The translations under genes and the position numbers were made by a program. A DNA stretch of 64,000 bases from JABCPE02 sp963520375 (GTDB lineage Bacteria > Bacteroidota > Bacteroidia > Flavobacteriales > Weeksellaceae): NCBI GenBank assembly GCA_963520375.1, contig CAUQQF010000008.1:1-64000 (forward strand), written 5' to 3'. Shown here in pieces: positions 16,320 through 23,897 of this stretch (its first letter is position 1; each line of letters begins with the position of its first letter). The notes below the pieces were generated by a model that did no database searches, had not been told where the DNA came from, and saw only the letters and a list, made by a program, of their open reading frames with translations.

Positions 16320-16754
16320 TTATTGTACATTCGCCTTAAAACTCAGTGTAACAGGAGAGTTTTCTGCGTTCATGAATACTTGTGCGGTTTTTGTTACAGC
16401 TCCGGAGAAGTTTTTGGAGTCAAAACTCAGCGTTACTTGTCCCTTTTCTCCTGGCGCGATGGCATCTTTGGTGTAATCAGGAGCGGTGCATCCGCATGCA
16501 GGCTGCACGGAGTTGATGTATAGAGGCTTGTCGCCCGTATTGGTTACTTCGTAGATATGCTGTACTACTTCACCTTTTTTCATCGTTCCAAAATCGTGCT
16601 CTTCTTTAGCAAAACTCGCCTTCGTCATTGGTTGTTCTGGTTTAGATTCTTCCACAACTTCTGGCATTGGGTCTGCTTTTTCGTTTTTTTGGCAAGATAC
16701 TACGGCGAGGAGCATCATCAGCCCTATTCCTGAAAGTTTCAAAGTATTTTTCAT
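16320..16754 (-). CDS. DUF1573 lipoprotein
   Basis: A 144-residue lipoprotein (lipobox A-V-V-S-C near residue 21) with a Pro/Glu-rich spacer and a DUF1573 domain, an immunoglobulin-like fold typical of Bacteroidetes. The signature is H-D-F-G-T-M-K-K-G-E-V-V near residue 53 and V-Q-P-A-C-G-C-T-A-P-D-Y near 84. The function is unknown. It lies between nusB and yajC with short gaps, an arrangement I recognise from flavobacteria. Confidence 0.9.
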   Translation of the reverse strand: MKNTLKLSGIGLMMLLAVVSCQKNEKADPMPEVVEESKPEQPMTKASFAKEEHDFGTMKKGEVVQHIYEVTNTGDKPLYINSVQPACGCTAPDYTKDAIAPGEKGQVTLSFDSKNFSGAVTKTAQVFMNAENSPVTLSFKANVQ

Positions 16755-16783
16755 TTCTTTTTTGGTTATTTTAAGGTTAAAAT

Positions 16784-17689
16784 TTAATTTCTATTGTTGC
16801 TTTTGATGTATCGGTCAAGGATTCCATTTACAAAGATTTGAGATTTGTCAGTAGCGAAAGCCTTTGCGATTTCTATATATTCATTGATGATGATTCTGGC
16901 AGGCGTCAGAGGGAAATAGTCCAGTTCTGAAATAGCGGTAGCCAAAATGATTTTGTCCATTAGCGAGATACGGTCTAAATCCCAGTTCTCCAGTCTTCCT
17001 TCTATCTTTTTTTCGGTTTCTTCCCAGTGGTTCAGGGTTTCGTTGAGCAGTTTCAGAGCGAAATTTCTATCGTCTTCATCTTTTATCATTTTTATCAAAG
17101 TATGCGAAGGCTTGTCCTTGCTGAGGAAACCGAGAGTTTTCTGTGTCATGGAGTTGGCGATGTGGAAATCATCCGCCCAGTGAAGTTCTAAATCTTCTAA
17201 ATGGTTCTGGAAATCCTCGTTTTCAGCAACATACCTTAGGAAAACTTTTCCGATGAATTTTTGGTCTTCCTCGAAAGAAAATTCATCTCCTTTCATATAA
17301 TCTTGAAAGAGTTTGCTGGCTTTTATTTTGTTAAAAACCTTGATGAGCAGGTCATCATGGATATCCCAGATTAGATTTTGATGTTTAGTGCTGAAAGACA
17401 ATCTTTCTTCGTTTTGCTCAAGAAGTTCTATCGCTTGATTTCGGATAAATTTCCGATTGGGATTGAGGTCTTCTTCAGTTTTGATGTACTTGTTTTTGTT
17501 CAGCTCCATTTGTTTCTCCGCGATTTTTTTCAAGGCGATGAGAAAATTAAGCTGATAGATGTACAAAGAGTAAATCTTATCTATTTCGGCAAACATATTT
17601 CTTGCCAAAACATCCTGTTTTATAGGATTCTGCTGATAAGAATAAAGGGTCTGGATGGTTTTTTCTCGTAATTGTCTTCTTCCTAACAT
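16784..17689 (-). CDS. nusB: transcription antitermination factor NusB (long form)
   Basis: A 301-residue protein. The N-terminus M-L-G-R-R-Q-L-R-E-K-T-I-Q-T-L-Y-S-Y and the C-terminal NusB domain (D-K-I-I-L-A-T-A-I-S-E-L...P-A-R-I-I-I-N-E-Y-I-E-I-A-K) are clear. NusB binds boxA RNA with S10 in rRNA antitermination. The E. coli protein has about 139 residues; the roughly 150 extra residues in the middle are helical and are normal for the Bacteroidetes version. Transcription starts from TATCTTTG at 17712-17719. Confidence 0.93.
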   Translation of the reverse strand: MLGRRQLREKTIQTLYSYQQNPIKQDVLARNMFAEIDKIYSLYIYQLNFLIALKKIAEKQMELNKNKYIKTEEDLNPNRKFIRNQAIELLEQNEERLSFSTKHQNLIWDIHDDLLIKVFNKIKASKLFQDYMKGDEFSFEEDQKFIGKVFLRYVAENEDFQNHLEDLELHWADDFHIANSMTQKTLGFLSKDKPSHTLIKMIKDEDDRNFALKLLNETLNHWEETEKKIEGRLENWDLDRISLMDKIILATAISELDYFPLTPARIIINEYIEIAKAFATDKSQIFVNGILDRYIKSNNRN

Positions 17690-17711
17690 TTTTCAAAGAA
17701 CTTTAAGTGGG

Positions 17712-17719
17712 CAAAGATA
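17712..17719 (-). promoter_or_regulatory. -7 element of the nusB operon
   Basis: CAAAGATA on + is TATCTTTG on minus, 22 bases before the nusB ATG. Confidence 0.7.
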
Positions 17720-17802
17720 AAAAAATAAAATATTCAATATCAAACATCAATTATTTTTTTGATGAATTTTGTATCTTTACGCCGTTATTAAGCAGATTGA
17801 AA

Positions 17803-18915
17803 GTGAAAAGAAAAATTATCTTTTGGACAGTTCTTTTAGGGCTGTTTTCTTGTGAAAAAAAAGAGAATTTGGAAAAAATTTCTTCCAAAGAGAATGATGA
17901 TTCGCTCAAAAAAATAGAACGCCCACAGCCAGAGGAAAAAATTAAAAAAGATGTTATAAACATAGTAGCGGTGGGTGATATTATGATAGGAAGCGCCTAT
18001 CCGTCTAAAAAATATCTTCCGAAAGATGATGCGGCAGGAAGTTTTTCAGAGGTAAAAAATCATTTGAAAGGAGACATCGTTTTTGGGAATTTGGAGGGCG
18101 TTTTTTTAGATGAAGGCGAATCCCAAAAATGCGAGGACAAAGAACCTCAAAGCTGCTATGTTTTCAGAATGCCGGAGCGATACGGGAAAATCATCAAAGA
18201 AGCTGGGTTTAACCTCATGAGCACCGCGAACAATCACGCAGGAGATTTTGGACTGTTGGGAAGAAAAACTACAGCCAAAGTTCTTGACAATGCAGGGATT
18301 TATCATGCAGGGACAAAGGAGTATCCAGTTGTGATTTTCGAGAAAGAAAATATAAAATACGGCTTCTGCGCCTTTGCACCGAATAAAAATATGCTTTCCC
18401 TGCTGGATGTCAAAAAAGCCAAAGAGATAGTACAGGAGCTAAAATCCCAAACGGATATTACCATCGTTTCTTTTCATGGCGGTGCGGAAGGGACAGAGCA
18501 TGTGAGAGTTCCTAAAAAGGCAGAAATTTTTTACGGAGAAAATAGAGGCGATGTACATCATTTCGCGCGTTCTGTGGTGGATGCAGGAGCGGATATCGTG
18601 CTGGGACACGGTCCGCATGTGACCCGTGCAGTAGAGGTTTATAAAAATAAATTCATAGCCTACAGTCTTGGGAATTTTAATACTTACGGGAGGTTCAGCC
18701 TTACGGGGGACAAAGGCATCGCGCCCTTGTTGGACATAAAACTAAAATCCAATGGCGATTTTCTCTCCGCAAAGGTGGTTTCTGTAAAGCAGACCAAAGA
18801 AAAAGGACTGGAGCTGGATGCAGAAAACAGGGCTTTTCAGCGAATAAAACAGCTCACAAAACTGGACTTCCCAGAGCAGAATCTGAAATTTGAAGAAAAC
18901 ACGATAAAACTCTGA
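17803..18915 (+). CDS. CapA-family metallophosphatase-like lipoprotein
   Basis: A 370-residue lipoprotein. I place the start at GTG 17803, which gives MKRKIIFWTVLLGLFSC, a proper lipobox signal. A frame open to 17707 would read through the probable promoter (TATCTTTA, 17772). The CapA/PGA_cap domain shows N-I-V-A-V-G-D-I-M-I-G, G-N-L-E-G-V, A-N-N-H-A-G-D-F-G, S-F-H-G-G-A-E and L-G-H-G-P-H-V, the metal-binding residues of a calcineurin-like fold. Relatives act in poly-gamma-glutamate synthesis, but no capBC genes are nearby, so the substrate is open. Confidence 0.88.
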   Translation: MKRKIIFWTVLLGLFSCEKKENLEKISSKENDDSLKKIERPQPEEKIKKDVINIVAVGDIMIGSAYPSKKYLPKDDAAGSFSEVKNHLKGDIVFGNLEGVFLDEGESQKCEDKEPQSCYVFRMPERYGKIIKEAGFNLMSTANNHAGDFGLLGRKTTAKVLDNAGIYHAGTKEYPVVIFEKENIKYGFCAFAPNKNMLSLLDVKKAKEIVQELKSQTDITIVSFHGGAEGTEHVRVPKKAEIFYGENRGDVHHFARSVVDAGADIVLGHGPHVTRAVEVYKNKFIAYSLGNFNTYGRFSLTGDKGIAPLLDIKLKSNGDFLSAKVVSVKQTKEKGLELDAENRAFQRIKQLTKLDFPEQNLKFEENTIKL

Positions 18916-18935
18916 TTTTTCAGTTGAACAAAGAT

Positions 18936-18981
18936 AAAATCCTATTCGAGGGTGTAAAATGACAACTCGGTAGGATTTTTT
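18936..18981 (+). terminator. terminator after the CapA-like gene
   Basis: AAAATCCTA pairs with TAGGATTTT, with an inner CGAG/CTCG pairing and a T-rich tail. Confidence 0.7.
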
Positions 18982-19086
18982 CTATTTTTTAGATATGAAA
19001 TTTTAAATTTGAATATTTTTAAATAAAAAAAACATCAATTTATTTAAAAAACACTACTGTGCATTGCATAGTTTCGAAAAATTATT

Positions 19087-19094
19087 TATGTTTG
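19087..19094 (+). promoter_or_regulatory. -7 element of the TonB-dependent receptor gene
   Basis: TATGTTTG, an exact match, 28 bases before the ATG. Confidence 0.65.
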
Positions 19095-19122
19095 CGACAA
19101 GAAATCATAAAATTAATATAAA

Positions 19123-21270
19123 ATGAAAAAACAAATTGTATTATTATCGCTCCTTATTTCTGCGATGGGATGGGCACAAGAAGATAAACCACAAGCCCCA
19201 AAGAAAGAAAAGGAAATAAAAGAAGTAACAATTACGAAAACCAAAAAAGCGGTGGAGCAGAAGGCTGACCGCACGATATTTGATTTTTCTGAACAGCCGA
19301 ATCTCAACACGGGAACGGCTCTGGAAGGAATCAAAAAACTGCCAGGGCTTATCGTTTCAGACCTTACAGGTATGGCGTATCAAGGGAAAATGCTGGATGT
19401 CTATATGGATGGGCGACCGCTGAACATTACCAGCAATGAGCTGAATGCCTTTCTAGAAGGAATGCCCGCAAATGCCATAGACAGAATAGAAGTGGTAACT
19501 AGCCCAGGGGCGGAATATCCAGCGACTTCTGGTGGTGCGATTCTGAATATAATCACTTCAAAATCAGCGAAAAGCTATCTTACTGCGACTTATTCTGGGA
19601 ATTACTCATTTAGTAATTATGACAAATACCGAAGTAAAACGAACAACTCTATTTTGCTCAATTCCAAAAACAGATGGTTCGGCTGGCAGCTGAATGTAGG
19701 GCAGAACTATCTCGAAAATATGAAAAACAATGAAGTAGATGGTATTTCGAGTATATTTAATGATGAAAGGAACAGAGGCTATTTTGCAAAAGCGGCTTTG
19801 ACTTTTGATTTTAGCCAAAATGACAGATTGCTATTAAATTACAACCTGAATTATAGTAATAATGATGCTGCGGTTCAGAGTAATGGGATTTACAGCGGAC
19901 TGAGCTACAATAGACAAGACGAAATCGGAAGCATGAGGCTGAGACATGAAGCTTCGGCAGCATACCAAAAAAGATTTAGCGGTTCGGATAGGAAATTGGA
20001 TTTTAAATTCACTTATACTAAAAGGGATAATGATTTTGAACAGAAAAACTTGTTTTTAAATCAAATTCCTACTAATCAACTTGTTTTGGATAACAGCTCA
20101 GATGCGAGAACGGCCGAATTTAGAGTGGATTTTTCCCAGCCGCTCAATATTTTTGATAAAGGTAAAATCAGCGTTGGTGGGCTTTACGAAAGACTAGATT
20201 TTACTACCAAAAGCAGAGGAATTACCAATTTGGACTACCAGAGACAGACGGCGTCTTCTTATGTAGAGTTGCAGACTACGATAGGGAAGCTGGATTTTAT
20301 CCTCGGAACTCGTGCCGAAGATTATGACATCAGCGGGACTACATACAACAGCAATACTCATCAATACGATGATTTGCATAAGTTCAAGCAGTACCGCCTT
20401 TTTCCAAATGCCAGTGTGCAGTATAATTTCATGAAAGGAGTGAATTTTGCAGTTAATTATAATAAGAAAATCAGCCTGCCAAGTATTTCTCTTTTGAACC
20501 CAAATAACAATACTTATGGAAATGGTAACTTTGGAATATCAGGAAATGCAAATTTACAACCAACAATTTTTGATAATATAGAAGCGAAGATTTCTGCGTT
20601 TGATTATGTATTTCTAGGGTATAATTTAAGCTTGGTTAATAACCAAATTATACAAAAAATGATTCGTCGCGGCGATGAGGTCTCTGTAATCAATGAAAAT
20701 ATTTCCTCTGTGAAAATACATAATTTCAATATAGGATTCCCAATTCCATTTATGATTTTTACAAAGTCAATCAAGGAAATCATGGGTTCTATGAGTACAA
20801 TCAATCCTGATAAAGTCAGCTTTTTGTATTTCTTTGCAAATTATCAGTTGCAGAGGCTTTCGGAAATCAAGCCTAATGGACTTTGGTTTTTAAACTTAAA
20901 TGCTCAAATTGTATTACCAAAGGGAATAAAACTGAATGCTAACTATAGTTATATTCCAGCAAAGGTAGGATATTTCTATTTCCAAACTGACGAACCATTG
21001 AATAATACGCTGGATATCACACTATCAAGAAAATTCATGAGTGACAGATTAAATGTTTCATTATATGTGAATGATGTGTTTAATACGAATAAAATGTCCT
21101 CTCGCTCTGTTTATCAGACACCTAATGTGTTGATCAGAGATAAGAGTGATACCCGTACTTTTGGGATTTCTGTAAATTATAAAATCCCTACGAGAAATAA
21201 ATTAGCCAAAGAAAATCCTAATATGCTGGGTAGTGACAAAAAAGAAGACGATGGAGGATTGATAAAATAA
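19123..21270 (+). CDS. TonB-dependent receptor-like outer-membrane protein
   Basis: A 715-residue protein with a signal peptide (cut after G-W-A-Q), a short Lys-rich linker, a plug domain (about 50-150; L-P-G-L-I-V-S-D, D-G-R-P-L-N-I, I-D-R-I-E-V-V-T-S-P-G-A-E-Y) and a C-terminal barrel of the OMP_b-brl_3 kind. The usual N-terminal carboxypeptidase-regulatory domain is missing. Such receptors import siderophores, glycans or peptides using the TonB system; the substrate is not evident. It is a single gene with its own promoter and terminator. Confidence 0.9.
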   Translation: MKKQIVLLSLLISAMGWAQEDKPQAPKKEKEIKEVTITKTKKAVEQKADRTIFDFSEQPNLNTGTALEGIKKLPGLIVSDLTGMAYQGKMLDVYMDGRPLNITSNELNAFLEGMPANAIDRIEVVTSPGAEYPATSGGAILNIITSKSAKSYLTATYSGNYSFSNYDKYRSKTNNSILLNSKNRWFGWQLNVGQNYLENMKNNEVDGISSIFNDERNRGYFAKAALTFDFSQNDRLLLNYNLNYSNNDAAVQSNGIYSGLSYNRQDEIGSMRLRHEASAAYQKRFSGSDRKLDFKFTYTKRDNDFEQKNLFLNQIPTNQLVLDNSSDARTAEFRVDFSQPLNIFDKGKISVGGLYERLDFTTKSRGITNLDYQRQTASSYVELQTTIGKLDFILGTRAEDYDISGTTYNSNTHQYDDLHKFKQYRLFPNASVQYNFMKGVNFAVNYNKKISLPSISLLNPNNNTYGNGNFGISGNANLQPTIFDNIEAKISAFDYVFLGYNLSLVNNQIIQKMIRRGDEVSVINENISSVKIHNFNIGFPIPFMIFTKSIKEIMGSMSTINPDKVSFLYFFANYQLQRLSEIKPNGLWFLNLNAQIVLPKGIKLNANYSYIPAKVGYFYFQTDEPLNNTLDITLSRKFMSDRLNVSLYVNDVFNTNKMSSRSVYQTPNVLIRDKSDTRTFGISVNYKIPTRNKLAKENPNMLGSDKKEDDGGLIK

Positions 21271-21274
21271 TAAA

Positions 21275-21298
21275 AAATCCCTCATTTACGAGGGATTT
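21275..21298. terminator. bidirectional terminator
   Basis: AAATCCCTC/GAGGGATTT with a 6-base loop and A/T-runs on both sides, between the convergent receptor and barrel genes. Confidence 0.88.
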
Positions 21299-21305
21299 AT
21301 TTTTT

Positions 21306-21812
21306 TTAGTTAAGGTCAAAAGCTGCACCGATTTGGAAAGTAAACTGGTTGTTTAGTCTTTCGTATCCAGCTGCGCTTGTTTTGTATCTTGCGATAGGGA
21401 AGGTGATTTCAGAGAATACTCCAAAACCTTTGTTAAAGAAGTATCTAGCACCGATATGCCCTCCAAAGTTTTTCAAGCTTAAGCTCAAACCTGGGTAAAC
21501 ATCCAGCTGTTCAGGTAGGTTCATAACTCCGCCTAAATTAGCATTGAATCTCCCACGAAGGTCAAATCTATCTCCGACAGGAGCTTTTTCTACTCCATTA
21601 ACATTGTGTTTCGTTCCTAAAAGATAGCTCATCTGTAATCCTACTGAGAAGCTTCTTCCCAGTCCATAGTCAGCTCCTGCTGTGACACCTGTACCTTTGC
21701 TTTGGATGTTAGCTCCTACATAAGCTCTGATATCATTAGCACCAGTGAATGCTTCCTGTGAATATGCCACAGAAGAAATTGCCAAAAGCAATCCTGCAAT
21801 TATTTTTTTCAT
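21306..21812 (-). CDS. small outer-membrane barrel protein
   Basis: A 168-residue protein with a signal peptide (MKKIIAGLLLAISSVAYSQ), about eight amphipathic strands (for example G-K-G-T-G-V-T-A-G-A-D-Y-G-L and F-G-G-H-I-G-A-R-Y-F) and a C-terminus reading Q-I-G-A-A-F-D-L-N. The Gly/aromatic alternation is that of an OmpW/OmpA-like barrel. The function is not recognisable. It has its own promoter at 21831-21838. Confidence 0.8.
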   Translation of the reverse strand: MKKIIAGLLLAISSVAYSQEAFTGANDIRAYVGANIQSKGTGVTAGADYGLGRSFSVGLQMSYLLGTKHNVNGVEKAPVGDRFDLRGRFNANLGGVMNLPEQLDVYPGLSLSLKNFGGHIGARYFFNKGFGVFSEITFPIARYKTSAAGYERLNNQFTFQIGAAFDLN

Positions 21813-21830
21813 AAATCAAATTATTTTTGG

Positions 21831-21838
21831 CAAAAATA
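21831..21838 (-). promoter_or_regulatory. -7 element of the small barrel gene
   Basis: CAAAAATA on + is TATTTTTG on minus, 18 bases before the ATG. Confidence 0.55.
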
Positions 21839-21942
21839 AAAATTATTTTTAAAATCAATATTTTCAATTAAAATATAATGATAATTCCGAAAAAAAGCAG
21901 AAATTTGCGGACTCTATTCCGAGAAATAATAATCGAACTAAA

Positions 21943-23226
21943 ATGATGGAAAACAATAAAGAAAACTTGAAAAAAGCTGCTCTGGACTATCACAGAGCCG
22001 AGCCCAAAGGGAAAATTCAAATGGTGCCGTCCAAACCCTACGCTACACAATGGGATCTGAGTCTGGCGTATTCTCCTGGAGTGGCAGAACCTTGTCTTGA
22101 AATAGAAAAAGATGCCTCCAAGGTCTATGAATACACATCTAAAGGAAATCTCGTGGCTGTAATCAGTAACGGAACGGCTGTTCTGGGGCTTGGCGACATC
22201 GGTGCAGAGGCTTCTAAACCTGTGATGGAGGGCAAAGGGCTTTTGTTCAAAGTGTTTGCAGATATCAATGTTTTTGACATAGAAGTTAATGAAAAAGACC
22301 CTGATAAATTTGTAGAAATCGTGAAAGCGATAGCGCCTACTTTTGGGGGGATAAATTTGGAAGATATCAAAGCGCCAGAAGCTTTTTATATAGAAAAAAG
22401 ACTAAAAGAAGAACTGGATATTCCACTGATGCACGATGACCAGCACGGAACGGCGATTATCTCCGCAGCGGCATTGCTCAATGGTTTAGAAATAGCAGGA
22501 AAAAAGATAGAGGACATAAAAATGGTGGTAAATGGCGCAGGTGCGGCGGCTATTGCGTGTTCTAAACTTTACATAGAGCTGGGCTTGAAAAAAGAAAACA
22601 TCATAATGTGCGACAGCAAGGGAGTTATCAGCCATAAGAGAACCAACCTTACGCCTGAGAAATTGGATTTTGTACAAAATACCGAAGCAGAAACTTTGGA
22701 TGAGGTTTTGGAGGGAGCAGATGTTTTCATTGGACTTTCCAAAGGGAATGTTCTGAAACCTGAGGTTTTAGCAAAAATGGCGGAAAATCCTATTGTTTTT
22801 GCTTTGGCAAATCCTATTCCAGAGATAAACTATGATTTAGCAAAACAGACCCGCCCAGATGTGATTATGGCAACGGGAAGAAGTGACTATCCTAATCAGG
22901 TAAATAATGTTTTGGGATTCCCTTACATATTCCGTGGAGCGCTGGATGTGCAGGCGACAGACATCAATGAAGAGATGAAAATAGCGGCGGTTCATGCCAT
23001 TGCGGATTTAGCGAAAGAACCAGCAACGGAAGAAGTGAAAAAGGCTTATAATTTGGCTGAAATCAGCTTTGGGAAAGATTATTTCATTCCGAAACCACTT
23101 GACGGCAGACTATTTACAAAAGTTTCTACCGCAGTTGCCAAAGCAGCCGTAGAAAGTGGAGTTGCAAGAAAACCAATCAGTGATTTTGCTGAATATGAAA
23201 AACAGCTTTCTGAAAGGAAAAAATAA
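21943..23226 (+). CDS. malic enzyme, single-domain form
   Basis: A 427-residue NAD(P)-dependent malic enzyme converting malate to pyruvate and CO2. The malic domain (about 15-165; Y-S-P-G-V-A-E-P-C, G-D-I-G, H-D-D-Q-H-G-T-A) and the Rossmann domain (V-N-G-A-G-A-A-A-I-A-C near 190) are both complete. The sequence ends at K-Q-L-S-E-R-K-K, where MaeB-type proteins of about 760 residues continue into a phosphotransacetylase-like domain, so that regulatory domain is absent. A terminator follows closely, so this looks like the natural end. Cofactor preference cannot be told. Confidence 0.93.
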   Translation: MMENNKENLKKAALDYHRAEPKGKIQMVPSKPYATQWDLSLAYSPGVAEPCLEIEKDASKVYEYTSKGNLVAVISNGTAVLGLGDIGAEASKPVMEGKGLLFKVFADINVFDIEVNEKDPDKFVEIVKAIAPTFGGINLEDIKAPEAFYIEKRLKEELDIPLMHDDQHGTAIISAAALLNGLEIAGKKIEDIKMVVNGAGAAAIACSKLYIELGLKKENIIMCDSKGVISHKRTNLTPEKLDFVQNTEAETLDEVLEGADVFIGLSKGNVLKPEVLAKMAENPIVFALANPIPEINYDLAKQTRPDVIMATGRSDYPNQVNNVLGFPYIFRGALDVQATDINEEMKIAAVHAIADLAKEPATEEVKKAYNLAEISFGKDYFIPKPLDGRLFTKVSTAVAKAAVESGVARKPISDFAEYEKQLSERKK

Positions 23227-23245
23227 TTTGAATTTTATAGAAATT

Positions 23246-23273
23246 AAATCCTCTTTACCAAAGGAGGATTTTT
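23246..23273 (+). terminator. terminator after the malic enzyme gene
   Basis: AAATCCTC/GAGGATTT with TTT/AAA extending the stem around one bulged base and a T6 tail. Confidence 0.82.
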
Positions 23274-23288
23274 TTCATTTTAAAATTT

Positions 23289-23296
23289 TAAATTTG
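23289..23296 (+). promoter_or_regulatory. -7 element of the lipocalin-like gene
   Basis: TAAATTTG, exact match, 24 bases before the ATG. Confidence 0.6.
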
Positions 23297-23320
23297 CCTA
23301 AAATTTTAAATTATTGATTT

Positions 23321-23809
23321 ATGAAAAAATTTAATTATTTATTGGTTGCATTGTTTTCTTTTTTAGTGATTGGTTGTAACAGGAGTGATGAGATGCCTCC
23401 GCGCCCGCAGGATCATCTGATAGGAAGCTGGTCTCTTGAAAAAACGCGATTGAAAGGGAATATGATAATACTTGGGATAAATACGCCAATAGATATGGAT
23501 GCGCCGATTACTTCTTGTGAAAAAAAGACAAAGACTACTTTTTTGCCAGGTGGTACAGGAACTACAGAGGTGTGGGCTGATCTAAATCTATCTGGAAACT
23601 GTCAAAAGAAAAGAGATGGAAATATTACCTACACTTTTGACAAGGATACCAAAGAATTGGTTGTACATTTAGGGCCAGAGACAACTCGTTCCATAGTGAA
23701 AAAACTTACAAGTACAGAGCTGGAAGCAGAGGGAAGCGTTACTAATCTGCAAGTGATGGGAATTACCTTTACAGGGACAGTTTATGTGACAATGAAAAAA
23801 AACAACTAG
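23321..23809 (+). CDS. lipocalin-like lipoprotein
   Basis: A 162-residue lipoprotein (lipobox V-I-G-C, Cys19). The mature part starts with L-I-G-S-W-S-L-E-K, the first strand of the lipocalin_4-type fold common in Bacteroidetes, and continues as short strands with two further Cys (about 67 and 92). Such proteins are presumed to bind small hydrophobic ligands. It is monocistronic between two terminators. Confidence 0.8.
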   Translation: MKKFNYLLVALFSFLVIGCNRSDEMPPRPQDHLIGSWSLEKTRLKGNMIILGINTPIDMDAPITSCEKKTKTTFLPGGTGTTEVWADLNLSGNCQKKRDGNITYTFDKDTKELVVHLGPETTRSIVKKLTSTELEAEGSVTNLQVMGITFTGTVYVTMKKNN

Positions 23810-23829
23810 TTTTAAATTAAAATATTCAT

Positions 23830-23855
23830 AAGCCTTACTTTTTAGTAAGGCTTTT
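23830..23855 (+). terminator. terminator after the lipocalin-like gene
   Basis: AAGCCTTAC/GTAAGGCTT with a 6-base loop and a T-run. Confidence 0.87.
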
Positions 23856-23869
23856 TCATTTCAAAATAT

Positions 23870-23877
23870 TAAATTTG
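23870..23877 (+). promoter_or_regulatory. -7 element of leuS
   Basis: TAAATTTG, exact match, 20 bases before the ATG. Confidence 0.65.
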
Positions 23878-23897
23878 CCTCTTTAAATCATCAGACC

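Noticed and set aside
17707..17802. N-terminal extension of the CapA-like gene
   Set aside because: It reads through the likely promoters of both divergent genes and would bury the lipoprotein signal.
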